Below, in pieces: positions 40,974 through 52,915 of a stretch of DNA of 64,000 nt. The DNA lies in contig VGYZ01000003.1 in the NCBI GenBank assembly GCA_016872795.1, positions 31,027-95,026 on the forward strand, given 5' to 3'. A program made the translations under genes and the position numbers. The notes beneath the pieces were generated by a model. The model worked only from the letters and a program-made list of their open reading frames with translations, was not told where the DNA came from and did not search any database. Each line of letters starts with the position of its first letter. Within the stretch, counting starts at the first letter, position 1. Source of the stretch: Planctomycetota bacterium. Lineage in GTDB: Bacteria > Planctomycetota > UBA1135 > GCA-002686595.

Positions 40974-42689
40974 ATGCGCCGCGCCCTGCGATTTCGCCTC
41001 GTCGAGGCACTGCGTCCGAGCGACCTGCAACTCACTCTGATCTGGGCGGGCATCGTGGGCTTGTGCGGCGCGCTCGTCTCCGTCGCGTTCCGCTGGCTCG
41101 CGCAGCGTGTGCAGGAGCTCGCCTTCGGCGTCGACGGCGATCTGGTGGCGGGCGCCGCCGCCGTGGCGCCGTGGGAGCGCGTCGTGATCCCGGCCGTCGG
41201 CGGTCTCGCCGCGGGCCTCGTGATCCGCTACGGCGCGCACCTCGCCAAGGGGCAGCCCTCCACGGACTACATGGAGGCCGTGTCGCTCGGCGACGGCACG
41301 ATCCGCGTGCGGCCGAGCCTCGTCAAGAGCACGGCCTCGCTGCTCAGCGTCGCCAGCGGCGGCTCGATCGGTCGCGAGGGCGCGATGGCCCAGCTCTCGT
41401 CGATGCTCGCCTCTTGGATGGGCCGCCGCCGCGCTCTCCCTCGACCCCGTCTGCAGCTGCTCGTCGCCTGCGGCGCCGCAGCCGGCATCGCCAGCGCCTA
41501 CAATGTCCCCATCGCGGGCGCGCTCTTCGTGGCCGAGATCGTGCTCGGCACGATCGCGATGGAGAGCTTCGGGCCGCTGGTGTTCGCCTCCGTCGTGTCG
41601 ACTCTCGCCACGCGTGCGCTGCTCGGTGGCGCACCGCTGTTCGAGATTCCGCAGTTCGAGCTGGTGAGCTATGTCGAGCTCGGTCCCTACATGGTGCTCG
41701 GCATGCTCCTCGGCGCGGTCGCGCCCTGGTTCGTGCGCTCGCTGCGCGACAGCGAGTCACTGTTTATCGCGGCCGTTCCGACGCTTCCCTTGCGCCTCGC
41801 CGTGGGCGGCACGATCGTCGGGATTTTCTCGCTCTACATTCCGCAGGTCTGGGGCAACGGCTACTCGTCGATCGACGCGATCCTCGGCTCCAAGTGGATC
41901 TGGCAGATCGTCGCGATGGTGCTCGTGTGCAAGTTCGCGGCGACGATCGCCACGGTCGGCTCCGGAGCCGTCGGCGGCGTGTTCACGCCGACCCTGTTCG
42001 TCGGAGCGGCCTTTGGCGCGCTGTTCGGCGAGCTCGTGCATTCGCAGATGCCGGCGCACAGCGCTAGTCCGAGCGCCTACGCGCTCGTCGGCATGGGTTC
42101 GTTCCTCGCGGGCGTCACGCATGCGCCGCTGACGGCGATTCTGATGCTGTTCGAGATGACGCGCGACTACGGCATCGTCCTGCCGTTGATGCTCGCCTGC
42201 GTCGTCGCCTACTACACCGCGCGCGCCATCGACCCCAAGTCGATGTACGCGCCCCGCCTCGCGTCTCAGGGCCCGCGCGCGGCGCTCGCACGCCCCGAGG
42301 ATGCCACGATCCGCGAGCTCGTGCGTCCTCCGCCGGTGACCGTGCGCGAGAACACGCCCTTCGCGGATCTCGTGACACACTTCGTGAACCACCGCCACAA
42401 CTATGTGTATGTGGTCGACGCCGACAACCGCTTCCTCGGCGCCGTCAGCCTGCACGACATCAAGGGCTCGCTGGCGGACTCGAGCCTCGCACGCCTAGTG
42501 ATCGCTTCGGAGTTGATGGACCCAGACTTCCCGTTCCTCGAGCTCGACTCCACCGTCGGTGTCGCGCTCGATCAGCTGATGCGCCACTACGGCGAGCGGC
42601 TGCCCGTCGTCGACGGACACGGCGGCCGCATGTTGGTCGGCACGCTCTCCAAGCGCGACTTGCTCTTGACGGTTGGAATGCGGCGCTAG
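40974..42689 (+). CDS. CLC-family chloride channel/transporter with C-terminal CBS domains
   Basis: [52 protein letters not shown], then two CBS-like segments. Confidence 0.9.
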   Translation: MRRALRFRLVEALRPSDLQLTLIWAGIVGLCGALVSVAFRWLAQRVQELAFGVDGDLVAGAAAVAPWERVVIPAVGGLAAGLVIRYGAHLAKGQPSTDYMEAVSLGDGTIRVRPSLVKSTASLLSVASGGSIGREGAMAQLSSMLASWMGRRRALPRPRLQLLVACGAAAGIASAYNVPIAGALFVAEIVLGTIAMESFGPLVFASVVSTLATRALLGGAPLFEIPQFELVSYVELGPYMVLGMLLGAVAPWFVRSLRDSESLFIAAVPTLPLRLAVGGTIVGIFSLYIPQVWGNGYSSIDAILGSKWIWQIVAMVLVCKFAATIATVGSGAVGGVFTPTLFVGAAFGALFGELVHSQMPAHSASPSAYALVGMGSFLAGVTHAPLTAILMLFEMTRDYGIVLPLMLACVVAYYTARAIDPKSMYAPRLASQGPRAALARPEDATIRELVRPPPVTVRENTPFADLVTHFVNHRHNYVYVVDADNRFLGAVSLHDIKGSLADSSLARLVIASELMDPDFPFLELDSTVGVALDQLMRHYGERLPVVDGHGGRMLVGTLSKRDLLLTVGMRR

Positions 42690-43452
42690 CCTTCGAGCTC
42701 TTTGGTGCTCGGCGTTTCGCGCTGCAGCAGCTTGAAGTAGAGCGGCACGAAGATGACGGCTAGCACCGTGGCGGCAATCAGTCCGCCGAGCACACCGGTG
42801 CCGATCGAGTGACGCCCCGCCGCGCTCGATGCCGTGACCAACGGCAGCACACCGAGAATCGACGCCATCGAAGTCATCAGGATCGGTCGGAAGCGCAGGC
42901 GCGCGGCCTCCACGGCCGACTCGACGACGCTCTTGCCTTCTTTGCGCAGCACGACCGCGAACTCGACGATCAGAATCGCGTTCTTCGCGGCGAGACCCAC
43001 CAGCGTGAGCAGGCCGATCTGGAAGTAGATGTCCATGTCGATGCCACGCAGCGTGGTCGCCACAAGCGCGCCGAACAACGCGAGCGGCACCATGTCTCCG
43101 CGCTTGGAGCGCACGTGAAAGCGGCCGATGTCCTCGGGCGACGCTCGATGCTCGCGCGCTGCCTGGATGTTGACGCGATAGATGCGACTTGGCGCACGAA
43201 GTCGTTGATGTACAGGGCCGACAGGTACGCCTGCATGGCCATGTACACATCGCCGATCGGCGCGGCAAGAGACTGCGCGACCGTCTCGGCGCTCGCGCCG
43301 GGACATGTCGCGCGGATGCGCACGGTGGGCGGCGCGATCGGCGGAAATTGCGCCACGGGGAGCGCCACCACGGCGAGCGCCCCGACGAGCACGATCAGCA
43401 GCGAGAGAACCGTCGCGAAGATCGGACGGTCGACGAAGAACTTGGAGAGCAT
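42686..43452 (-). pseudogene. RND (HAE1) efflux transporter remnant: N-terminus, a middle fragment and C-terminus joined by internal deletions
   Basis: [66 protein letters not shown] | [22 protein letters not shown]... (frameshift) [32 protein letters not shown] | [49 protein letters not shown]. Confidence 0.85.
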
Positions 43453-43463
43453 CGCCTTGCGCC

Positions 43464-43838
43464 TCAGTTGGCCTTCGCGGCCGACGGGGCGCTCACGCTG
43501 ACCTTGACGCCGGGTCGCACACGCTGGATGCCTTCGACGACAACCTCATCACCCGCTGCCAATCCGGCCTCGATCACCCAGTCACCTTCGAGCCACTCGC
43601 CGAGCTCGACCGCCCGCGCCTGCGCCACGCCGTCCTTCACCAAGTAGACGCTCGCGCTCGTTCCTGTCACGAGCACCGCGCGCTGAGGAACCGTGATGCA
43701 CGCCGGCCGCGTGAGACCGAGCAGCACCGCGTTCACGAACTGGCCCGGCACGAGCTTCTCGCCGGGATTCGCGAGCCGCGCGTTGTTCTCGCCCGTGCCC
43801 GTCGCCGGATCGATCTCGATGGCGCGGAAGCTGAGCGC
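43464..43838 (-). pseudogene. RND periplasmic adaptor (membrane fusion protein), C-terminal remnant
   Basis: SFRAIEIDPATGTGENNARLANPGEKLVPGQFVNAVLLGLTRPACITVPQRAVLVTG.... Confidence 0.8.
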
Positions 43839-44260
43839 GTCGCATCCGAGAGTCGCCCCCACACATCGATTTCCCACGAGATCGACAGGCCCAAGTTGAA
43901 CTGGTCCGCCGAGGCGCGCGATGTGTCCGTGCGCTGCGCACCGCCCACGGCGTCGAGCTTCGGCTGCAGCGTCGAGTCGGCCTTGCCCGCCTCCGCGATG
44001 GCGCGATCCCGGCGCGCGCAAGCGATGGCGAGGTCCGGGTTGTTGCGCTCGGCTTCTTCCACGAGCGCATCGAGCGCGGGATCCCCGAACGAAGCGAGCC
44101 AATTGTCGCTCACGGTGCCCGGATCCTCGAGGCTCGCGTTCGCGAACTGCGGCGCGACCGGCGTGTTGGCCTTCTCGCGCGCCGGCTGCGCCTCGTGCGC
44201 GCTGCGGCATCCTGCGACAACCAGAGTCGCGGCGAGCGCGATGTGGTGGAAGTATCGCAT
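43838..44260 (-). pseudogene. NodT/OprM-type outer-membrane efflux protein, N-terminal remnant
   Basis: MRYFHHIALAATLVVAGCRSAHEAQPAREKANTPVAPQF...SDNWLASFGDPALDALVEEAERNNPDLAIACARRDRAIAEAGKADSTLQPKLDAVGGAQRT...SWEIDVWGRLSDATR, then joins adaptor sequence. Confidence 0.8.
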
Positions 44261-44295
44261 GGTGTGGTCCTTCGCTCGCCGCGGGCGAGCCCCGC

Positions 44296-45081
44296 TCAGC
44301 CGCCGAACCCGACGAAGAAGCTCGCGCGGTCGTAGTCGAGATCGCCGTGCCCGAACATCTCCGGCAAGTCCGTTCCTCGCAGGGCGCGCGCATCGAGCCC
44401 GAGCATCCAGTTCTCGCCGAGCTGCAGCTCGAACCCCGCGTGCACATAGATGCCGAAGGTCATGCGCTTGTGGTCGATGCGCGCTCGATAGTCGTCGATC
44501 GCCGGCGGCACGGGCGGCCCGCTCTCGATCTGCTCGGCCTCGTAGTAGACCGCGGTCGCTCCGAGGCCGATGTAGGGACGGAACGATGTCTTGCGCAGGA
44601 ATGTGCGCCGCATGCCGAGCGACGCCTCGTACATCTCGAGGTCCGAGTCGAGGCTGTAGTCGAGCACGCCCGGCGTCGCGGGACCATCCGTCGCGCGATC
44701 GCCGTCGTTGAAGTACACGCCCCCGCCCCACTCGAAGCCGATCCAGTCGTCGAGGTTCTCGTAGGAGCTGTCGAACGCGAGCATCACCTTCGACTCGATC
44801 GGCTCCCAGAAGTCGGCATCGTTGAACTCCTGCACGCCGAGCATGACATGCGTCGTGCCGAGCGCCCCGCCCGCATAGCTGGCCGCGGCCATCGGCGCGC
44901 TTGCCGGCGCCCAGGCCACCGCCCCGCCCGGCGCGTAGCTTGCCCCGCCCGGCGCGTAGTTCGCCCCGCCCGGCTCCAGCAGCCCGCGCTCCGTCGCTCG
45001 CATCGGTGCCGAGCAAGCCAGCACTCCGAAGGCACTCCAACTCACCAACACGGCACTCCACAAGCGTAGGGGGCAACTCAT
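44296..45081 (-). CDS. Outer-membrane beta-barrel-like lipoprotein/porin
   Basis: Signal/lipobox FGVLAC; aromatic alternating strands; C-terminal DLDYDRASFFVGFGG. Confidence 0.6.
   Translation of the reverse strand: MSCPLRLWSAVLVSWSAFGVLACSAPMRATERGLLEPGGANYAPGGASYAPGGAVAWAPASAPMAAASYAGGALGTTHVMLGVQEFNDADFWEPIESKVMLAFDSSYENLDDWIGFEWGGGVYFNDGDRATDGPATPGVLDYSLDSDLEMYEASLGMRRTFLRKTSFRPYIGLGATAVYYEAEQIESGPPVPPAIDDYRARIDHKRMTFGIYVHAGFELQLGENWMLGLDARALRGTDLPEMFGHGDLDYDRASFFVGFGG
44925..44974. repeat. Short 21-bp in-gene tandem repeat encoding (N/S)YAPGGA
   Basis: gccccgcccggcgcgtag repeated in phase; protein ANYAPGGASYAPGGA. Confidence 0.65.
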
Positions 45082-45289
45082 CCCGCGAACGATACCGACC
45101 CCCACTCCGAGCTACCACCGCACACCCCATCCCCACGCCCTTCGCCGGCTCCGGCATTTCCGCCAGCGGCCTCGCCGTCCTCTTGGGCGGGCAATGAGCG
45201 CGAGACCGCCGTCACGCTCGTGCCCGCGCGCCCGCTGCTCCACCTCGTCAGCCCCTGCGCGGCGGCCGCTGCGGGCGGAGCGGAATGCG

Positions 45290-45652
45290 TCAGTTCCAGA
45301 CCGTGAACTTCACGCTCGACATCTCGTTCGAGCTGTAGACCGTGTGATCGTTGTGCGACTCGATCGCGCGGTCCCCGCATGTGTAGGTCTGCGGCCCCTT
45401 CGGCCCGTGCACCACGAACACCATCGGAGTCGAGCGCGTCAGCGTCCCGCGCGTCCCCTCGTGGACCGTCTCGTTCGAGCCCGGCGCGAACATCCACACC
45501 CAGCGCGCCCCGCTCGGCATCAGCAGCGACACCTCGACCTTGTTCTCCTTCTTCTCCTCCTGAAACTGATTCTTCGCCGGCGCTTTCTCCCCCCCGCAGG
45601 CCGGAACCAGAGCCATCGCCACCACCAACGCCGCGCACATCGACCGCACCAT
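45290..45652 (-). CDS. Small secreted lipoprotein of unknown function
   Basis: MVRSMCAALVVAMALVPACGGEKAP lipobox; ~120 aa. Confidence 0.55.
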   Translation of the reverse strand: MVRSMCAALVVAMALVPACGGEKAPAKNQFQEEKKENKVEVSLLMPSGARWVWMFAPGSNETVHEGTRGTLTRSTPMVFVVHGPKGPQTYTCGDRAIESHNDHTVYSSNEMSSVKFTVWN

Positions 45653-45890
45653 CGCCAACTCTCCCACTCGAAGCCCCACTCGCGCGCGCACCCTGCGCAA
45701 CGCCCACACCCCGCACTCTATCAGCCTCCCCCCTCGCCCAACTCATCGTCCCAACGTGCCCGCGGAGGACGAGCGGGTGCGGCGGACGGGGACAGATGCA
45801 ACTTCCTTTTCTTGCCGGATTTCTTACCGGTAAGGGGTGCCGCAGGGTGCTGCTCCGTGCGGGACCATGCCCGTTCTAGGGCCTGAGAAG

Positions 45891-45964
45891 TGCACCCGGG
45901 GGGATTCGAACCCACAACCCTCGGTTCCGAAGACCGATGCTCTGTCCAGTTGAGCTACGGGTGC
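45891..45964 (-). tRNA. tRNA-Arg(UCG)
   Basis: GCACCCG...CGGGTGC acceptor, anticodon arm TCGGT-CTTCGGA-ACCGA, T-loop TTCGAAT; one apparent T-stem mismatch. Confidence 0.88.
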
Positions 45965-47517
45965 GTTGAAGCGGGCATGGTAGCGCGCTGGCGGCGCATG
46001 AGGAGGGTGTAGACGAGGGCGGAGATGGCGACGCCGGAGAACCAGGCGTAGGGGTAGATCGCGGCGAAGAAGGCCGGGGCGGATTCGAGGGCGCCGATGC
46101 GAGCGAGGAATCCGGGCAGGTTGGGGAGCACGCCGAGGGCCAGGGCGAGCATGGCGACCGGATTGCTGCCGGCGTGGGCGCCGGAGGGTCGGAAGAGCTC
46201 GTGGACATCCAGCTGCTGGCGGCGCACCAGCCAGTAGTCGGCGATCATGATTCCGGCGATGGGGCCGAGCAGGGCGCCGACGCCGCCGAGCCAGCCGTCG
46301 AGGTAGGTCGCGGGGTCGGCCATCAGCTTCCAGGGCATGCACAGGATCCCGAGGATCCCCGTGATGAGGCCGCCGGTGCGGAACGAGATGTGGCGCGGCG
46401 CCAGGTTGGCGAAGTCCTGCGCGGGGCTCACCACATTGGCGGCGATGTTGACGGAGAGCGTCGCGATCACGATGCCGAACACGGAGACGATGGCGACGAT
46501 CGCGCGCGTGGCCGCGTCGGGGATCAGGGGACCTGAGAGGCCCGAAGGGGTCTCGGGCGAGGTCATCACTCCGAGCAGGTACTCGGGGTTCCACAGCTCG
46601 CTCAGGTTGGCTCCGGGCAGGATCGCGGCGCTGGCGCTCGTGATCACGACCGCCATGGCGGAGAACGCGATCATGGTCGTGGGCAGCCCGAGCGCCTGAC
46701 CGACGGCCTGCTCGCGCTGGCCGCGCCCGAAGCGCGTGAAGTCGGGGATGTTCAGCGCGAGCGTGCTCCAAAAGCCGATCATGCCCGTGAGCGAGATCAC
46801 GAACACCGGCCAGAACTCGCCCAGCGTCGGGAACTTCGACGGATGGGAGAGCAAGGGGCCGACCCCATCGGCACGCTCCACCACCCACCACAAGAGCCCG
46901 GCCGCGAGCACCAGCACGAGCGGCGCCGCCCAGTTCTCGAACACGCGCACGGCATTCATGCCGCGGTAGACGATGAAGATGTTCATCGCCCAGAAGATGA
47001 GGAATGTGATCGCGCTGGGAACCGAGAGGCCCGCGAGCGTCGTGCCCTCGGCGAGCCCCGCGAACGACGGCCAGAATGTGCACAGGAAAGTCCTGAGCGC
47101 CTCGCCACCGATGTAGACATTGATCCCAAACCACCCGCAGGCCACCAGCGCCCGGAGCAGCGCCGGGACATTCGCCCCCACCGTGCCGAAGCTGGCGCGG
47201 GCGAGCACCGGGAAGCTCACGCCGTACTTCGTGCCGGGATGGGCGTTGAGGAGGATCGGGATGAGCACGATCAGGTTTCCGAGGCCGATCGTCGCCAGCG
47301 CCTGCCACCAGTTCATTCCGACCGCCATCAGGCCGCCCGCGAGCGTGTAGGTCGGAATGCAGTGCGCCATGGAGATCCACAGCGCGGCGAAGTTGTAGGT
47401 GCTCCAGTTGCGGCGCGCGGGGGGAACAGGCGCGAGGTCCGGGTTGTAAAGCGGACTGGCGAGGACATCCGCGGGAAGGTCCGAGGGGGAGGCCTCGCAG
47501 GCTGCGTCGTGTTGCAT
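45955..47517 (-). CDS. NCS1-family cytosine/uracil/allantoin permease
   Basis: NWSTYNFAALWISMAHCIPTYTLAGGLMAVGMNWWQALATIGLGNLIVLIPILLNAHPGTKYGVSFPVLARASFG; last in the pyrimidine catabolic cluster. Confidence 0.93.
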   Translation of the reverse strand: MQHDAACEASPSDLPADVLASPLYNPDLAPVPPARRNWSTYNFAALWISMAHCIPTYTLAGGLMAVGMNWWQALATIGLGNLIVLIPILLNAHPGTKYGVSFPVLARASFGTVGANVPALLRALVACGWFGINVYIGGEALRTFLCTFWPSFAGLAEGTTLAGLSVPSAITFLIFWAMNIFIVYRGMNAVRVFENWAAPLVLVLAAGLLWWVVERADGVGPLLSHPSKFPTLGEFWPVFVISLTGMIGFWSTLALNIPDFTRFGRGQREQAVGQALGLPTTMIAFSAMAVVITSASAAILPGANLSELWNPEYLLGVMTSPETPSGLSGPLIPDAATRAIVAIVSVFGIVIATLSVNIAANVVSPAQDFANLAPRHISFRTGGLITGILGILCMPWKLMADPATYLDGWLGGVGALLGPIAGIMIADYWLVRRQQLDVHELFRPSGAHAGSNPVAMLALALGVLPNLPGFLARIGALESAPAFFAAIYPYAWFSGVAISALVYTLLMRRQRATMPASTHP

Positions 47518-47548
47518 CGAGAGGGCTCTTGTCGTTGCGGCTGCGGCT

Positions 47549-48874
47549 TCAGCCTTCGAAGGCGGCGTCGGTGATGTCGAGCCCGCGATCGATGATCGCG
47601 AAGGCCTCACGGATCTGTTCGGCGTTGATGGTGAGCGGCGGGATGGTCGAGAAGCTCGACCAGCGCTGGAACGAGAACAGGCCCTGCTCGCGGAAGAACG
47701 CGGCGAGCTTGGTCATCGCGGGATGGGAGCCGTTGTAGGGCGCGATCAGGTCGCCCGCGCTGTTCTTGCGGATGTCGACCATGCCGAAGAGCCCGATCAG
47801 GCGGCCCTCCTTGAAAGACGGGTGCTGCGCGGCGAGGCGGTCGAGCTCCGCGCGCATGACCTTCTCCATCGCCACCGCATTCTCGATCAGGCGCTCCTCG
47901 ACCGTCACGGCCAGCACCGCCTGCGCGCACGCGAGCGCGAGGTTGTGCGAGTTGTAGGTGAGGCCGCCGGCGAAGTACTTGTTGCGCAGCTTCTCCACGA
48001 CATGCTGGCGCACGCCGACCGCACCGAGCGGCATGTAGGAGCTCGTGAGTCCCTTCGCCATGGTCACGATGTCCGGGAGGATGCCGCCGTGCTCGAAGGC
48101 GAACATCTTGCCCGTGCGCCCGAAGCCGGACATCACCTCGTCGCACACGAGCAGGATCCCGTGCTTCTCCGTGAGCTCGCGCAGGCCCTTCATCCAGCCC
48201 CGCGGCGGGATGAGCACGCCGTTGGTGCCGGTGACGCTCTCGACGAAGATCGCGGCGATGTCCTTGGGATTCTCGTACGCGATCAGCTCCTCCAAATAGG
48301 TCAGGTGATTGCGCGTGATCTCCTCGTCCGTGGTGCCGAAGCTGAACTGCAGCGGCACCGGGTCGAGCATGCGCAGGAAGCCGGGCGCGCCGGGCTCGCT
48401 CCCCCACCGGCGCGGGTCGCCGGTGAGCTGCATGGTCGCGTGGGTCGCGCCGTGGTAGCTGCGGTAGCGCGAGAGGATCTTGAAGCGACCCGTGACGGTG
48501 CGCGCGATCTTGATCGCGTTCTCGTTGGCCTCGGCACCGCCGGTGGTGAAGAAGAATGTGTCGATGTCGCCGGGGGTCAGGCGCGCGAGGGTCTGCGAGA
48601 GCCGCGCCCTCGTTTCGGTGGCGGCCTGCGGGTACGCGAAGATCAGGCCGTCGAGGGCCGCCTTCATGGCCGCAATCACCTTGGGATGCGAGTGACCGAT
48701 GAGCACGCTCATCAGCGTGCTGTTGAAGTCGATGAAGCGCTTGCCCTCGGGCGTCCAGAAGTAGATGCCCTGCGCGCGCGCGATCGGCAAGGGGTCGACT
48801 TGGTCCTGCACCGCCCATGTGTACAGCGTGTGCCGCTTGCAGAGCGCGACCATCTCCTCGGAGCTCATCGCCAT
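47549..48874 (-). CDS. Class III PLP-dependent aminotransferase (probable beta-alanine aminotransferase)
   Basis: FFTTGGAEANENAIKIAR, RSYHGATHA, LLVCDEVMSGFGRTGKMFAFEH, TMAKGLTSSYMPLGAV. Confidence 0.88.
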   Translation of the reverse strand: MAMSSEEMVALCKRHTLYTWAVQDQVDPLPIARAQGIYFWTPEGKRFIDFNSTLMSVLIGHSHPKVIAAMKAALDGLIFAYPQAATETRARLSQTLARLTPGDIDTFFFTTGGAEANENAIKIARTVTGRFKILSRYRSYHGATHATMQLTGDPRRWGSEPGAPGFLRMLDPVPLQFSFGTTDEEITRNHLTYLEELIAYENPKDIAAIFVESVTGTNGVLIPPRGWMKGLRELTEKHGILLVCDEVMSGFGRTGKMFAFEHGGILPDIVTMAKGLTSSYMPLGAVGVRQHVVEKLRNKYFAGGLTYNSHNLALACAQAVLAVTVEERLIENAVAMEKVMRAELDRLAAQHPSFKEGRLIGLFGMVDIRKNSAGDLIAPYNGSHPAMTKLAAFFREQGLFSFQRWSSFSTIPPLTINAEQIREAFAIIDRGLDITDAAFEG

Positions 48875-48878
48875 GCTC

Positions 48879-50366
48879 TCACCCCATCCAAGTGGTGTCG
48901 GATTGGATCGCCCACTTCGTCGTGACCTTGCGCGGGCGCGTCCAGAAGCGCCAGCCGTCGTAGCCGGTCATGTTTCCAGCGCCGAACTTCGAGTGATTCC
49001 AGCCGCCGAAGCCGAAAGGTTCGCGCGGCACGGGAACTCCGACATTCACGCCGACCATGCCGGCCTCGAGGCGCGCTGTGGCATAGTTCGCCACGGCGCC
49101 GGAGGTCGTGTAGATGCAGGCCGCGTTGCCGTACGGATTGGCATTCTCGATCGCGAGCGCCTCGTCGAGCGTCTTGACGCGCAGGATGCTCAACACCGGC
49201 CCGAAGATCTCCTCGGTCGCGCTGGGCATGTCGCGCGTGCAGTGATCCAAGATCGTCGGCCCGATCCAGTAGCCGCCGTCGGGGCCCTTGGCCTTGCGCC
49301 CGTCGAGCACGACCTTTGCACCGCGGCGCTCGGCATCGTCGATGTAGCCGGTGATGCGATCGAAGGCGGCCTTGCTGATGATCGCGCCCATGTCCTCGCC
49401 GAGGCGGATCTTGCCGGCGCCCGTGACGATGTCGCCCAGGATTGCGTCGACATTACCGACGGCGAGCAGCACGCTCGCAGCCATGCAGCGCTGGCCGGCG
49501 CAGCCCGTGAAGCTCGCCACCACATTCGATGAGGTCAGGGAGCGATCCGCATCGGGCACGATCATCAGGTGGTTCTTGGCCCCGCCGAGGCAGAGCATCG
49601 TCTTGCCGGTTGCGCTGCCGCGCGCGTAGACCATGCGGCCGACGCGCGTGCTGCCGACGAATCCGACAGCCTTGATGCTGGGGTGATCGCAGAGCGCGTT
49701 CACGGCATCCGCGCCGCCGTTCACGACATTGAACACGCCATCGGGCACGCCGGCTTCCTTCACGAGCAGCGCGAGCCGGCCCGCGCTGAAGGGCACGACC
49801 TCGGACGGCTTGAGCAGGAACGCATTGCCACCGACGAGCGCCTGCGGGAGCATCCACATGCACACCATGAGCGGAAAGTTGAAGGGCGAGACGCCCGCGA
49901 CGACGCCCAGCGGCTCGTGATCGACGCGGCAGTTGACGCCGCGGCTCACATCGAGCTGCTCGCCGGCTCCCACATTGCCGAGCGCACAGCCGAACTCGAC
50001 GCACTCGATCGCCTTCTCGACGCTCGCGCGCCCCTCGGCGTAGGTCTTGCCGTTCTCGTGGGACACGAGCCACGCCAGCTCTTCGAGGTCGCGCAGCAAG
50101 AGGCTCTTGAGCCGATAGAAGATGTCGGCGCGCTCGCGCACGGGCATCGCGGCCCACTCCCTGCGCGCCGCGTGGGCGGCCTGCACGGCGGCCTCGATGT
50201 CCGCAGGACCTGAGAGCACGACGCGTCCCATGGCGCGAGCATGGCGCGGATTCTCCACCGGCAGCGTCTGGCCGCTCGCGGCGGGCACGAACTTGCCGCC
50301 GATCCAGTTCAGGGCGTCGCCCTGCTCGGTGAAGGCGTAGCTACGCGCGGTGAAGGGCTTGGACAT
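48879..50366 (-). CDS. mmsA: CoA-acylating methylmalonate-semialdehyde/malonate-semialdehyde dehydrogenase
   Basis: FNFPLMVCMWMLPQALVGGNAFLLKPSE; VGSTRVGRMVYARGSATGKTMLCLGGAKNHLMIVPDAD; GCAGQRCMA. Confidence 0.92.
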   Translation of the reverse strand: MSKPFTARSYAFTEQGDALNWIGGKFVPAASGQTLPVENPRHARAMGRVVLSGPADIEAAVQAAHAARREWAAMPVRERADIFYRLKSLLLRDLEELAWLVSHENGKTYAEGRASVEKAIECVEFGCALGNVGAGEQLDVSRGVNCRVDHEPLGVVAGVSPFNFPLMVCMWMLPQALVGGNAFLLKPSEVVPFSAGRLALLVKEAGVPDGVFNVVNGGADAVNALCDHPSIKAVGFVGSTRVGRMVYARGSATGKTMLCLGGAKNHLMIVPDADRSLTSSNVVASFTGCAGQRCMAASVLLAVGNVDAILGDIVTGAGKIRLGEDMGAIISKAAFDRITGYIDDAERRGAKVVLDGRKAKGPDGGYWIGPTILDHCTRDMPSATEEIFGPVLSILRVKTLDEALAIENANPYGNAACIYTTSGAVANYATARLEAGMVGVNVGVPVPREPFGFGGWNHSKFGAGNMTGYDGWRFWTRPRKVTTKWAIQSDTTWMG

Positions 50367-50398
50367 GGGGCTCTCCGGGTTGCTTGGTCGGGGCGCGC

Positions 50399-52787
<2,389 letters not shown>

Positions 52788-52915
52788 GGGGTCCTCGGCG
52801 GGTTGGGCGGTTGTACCGCAGGCGTGGGGGCGACACGAAGGTTGAGGCCGGGTTTCGATGCCGCGCGCGGGCGCGCGCAGGGAGCGGCGGGCGTTGCTCG
52901 CTCGAGCACGTGGGC

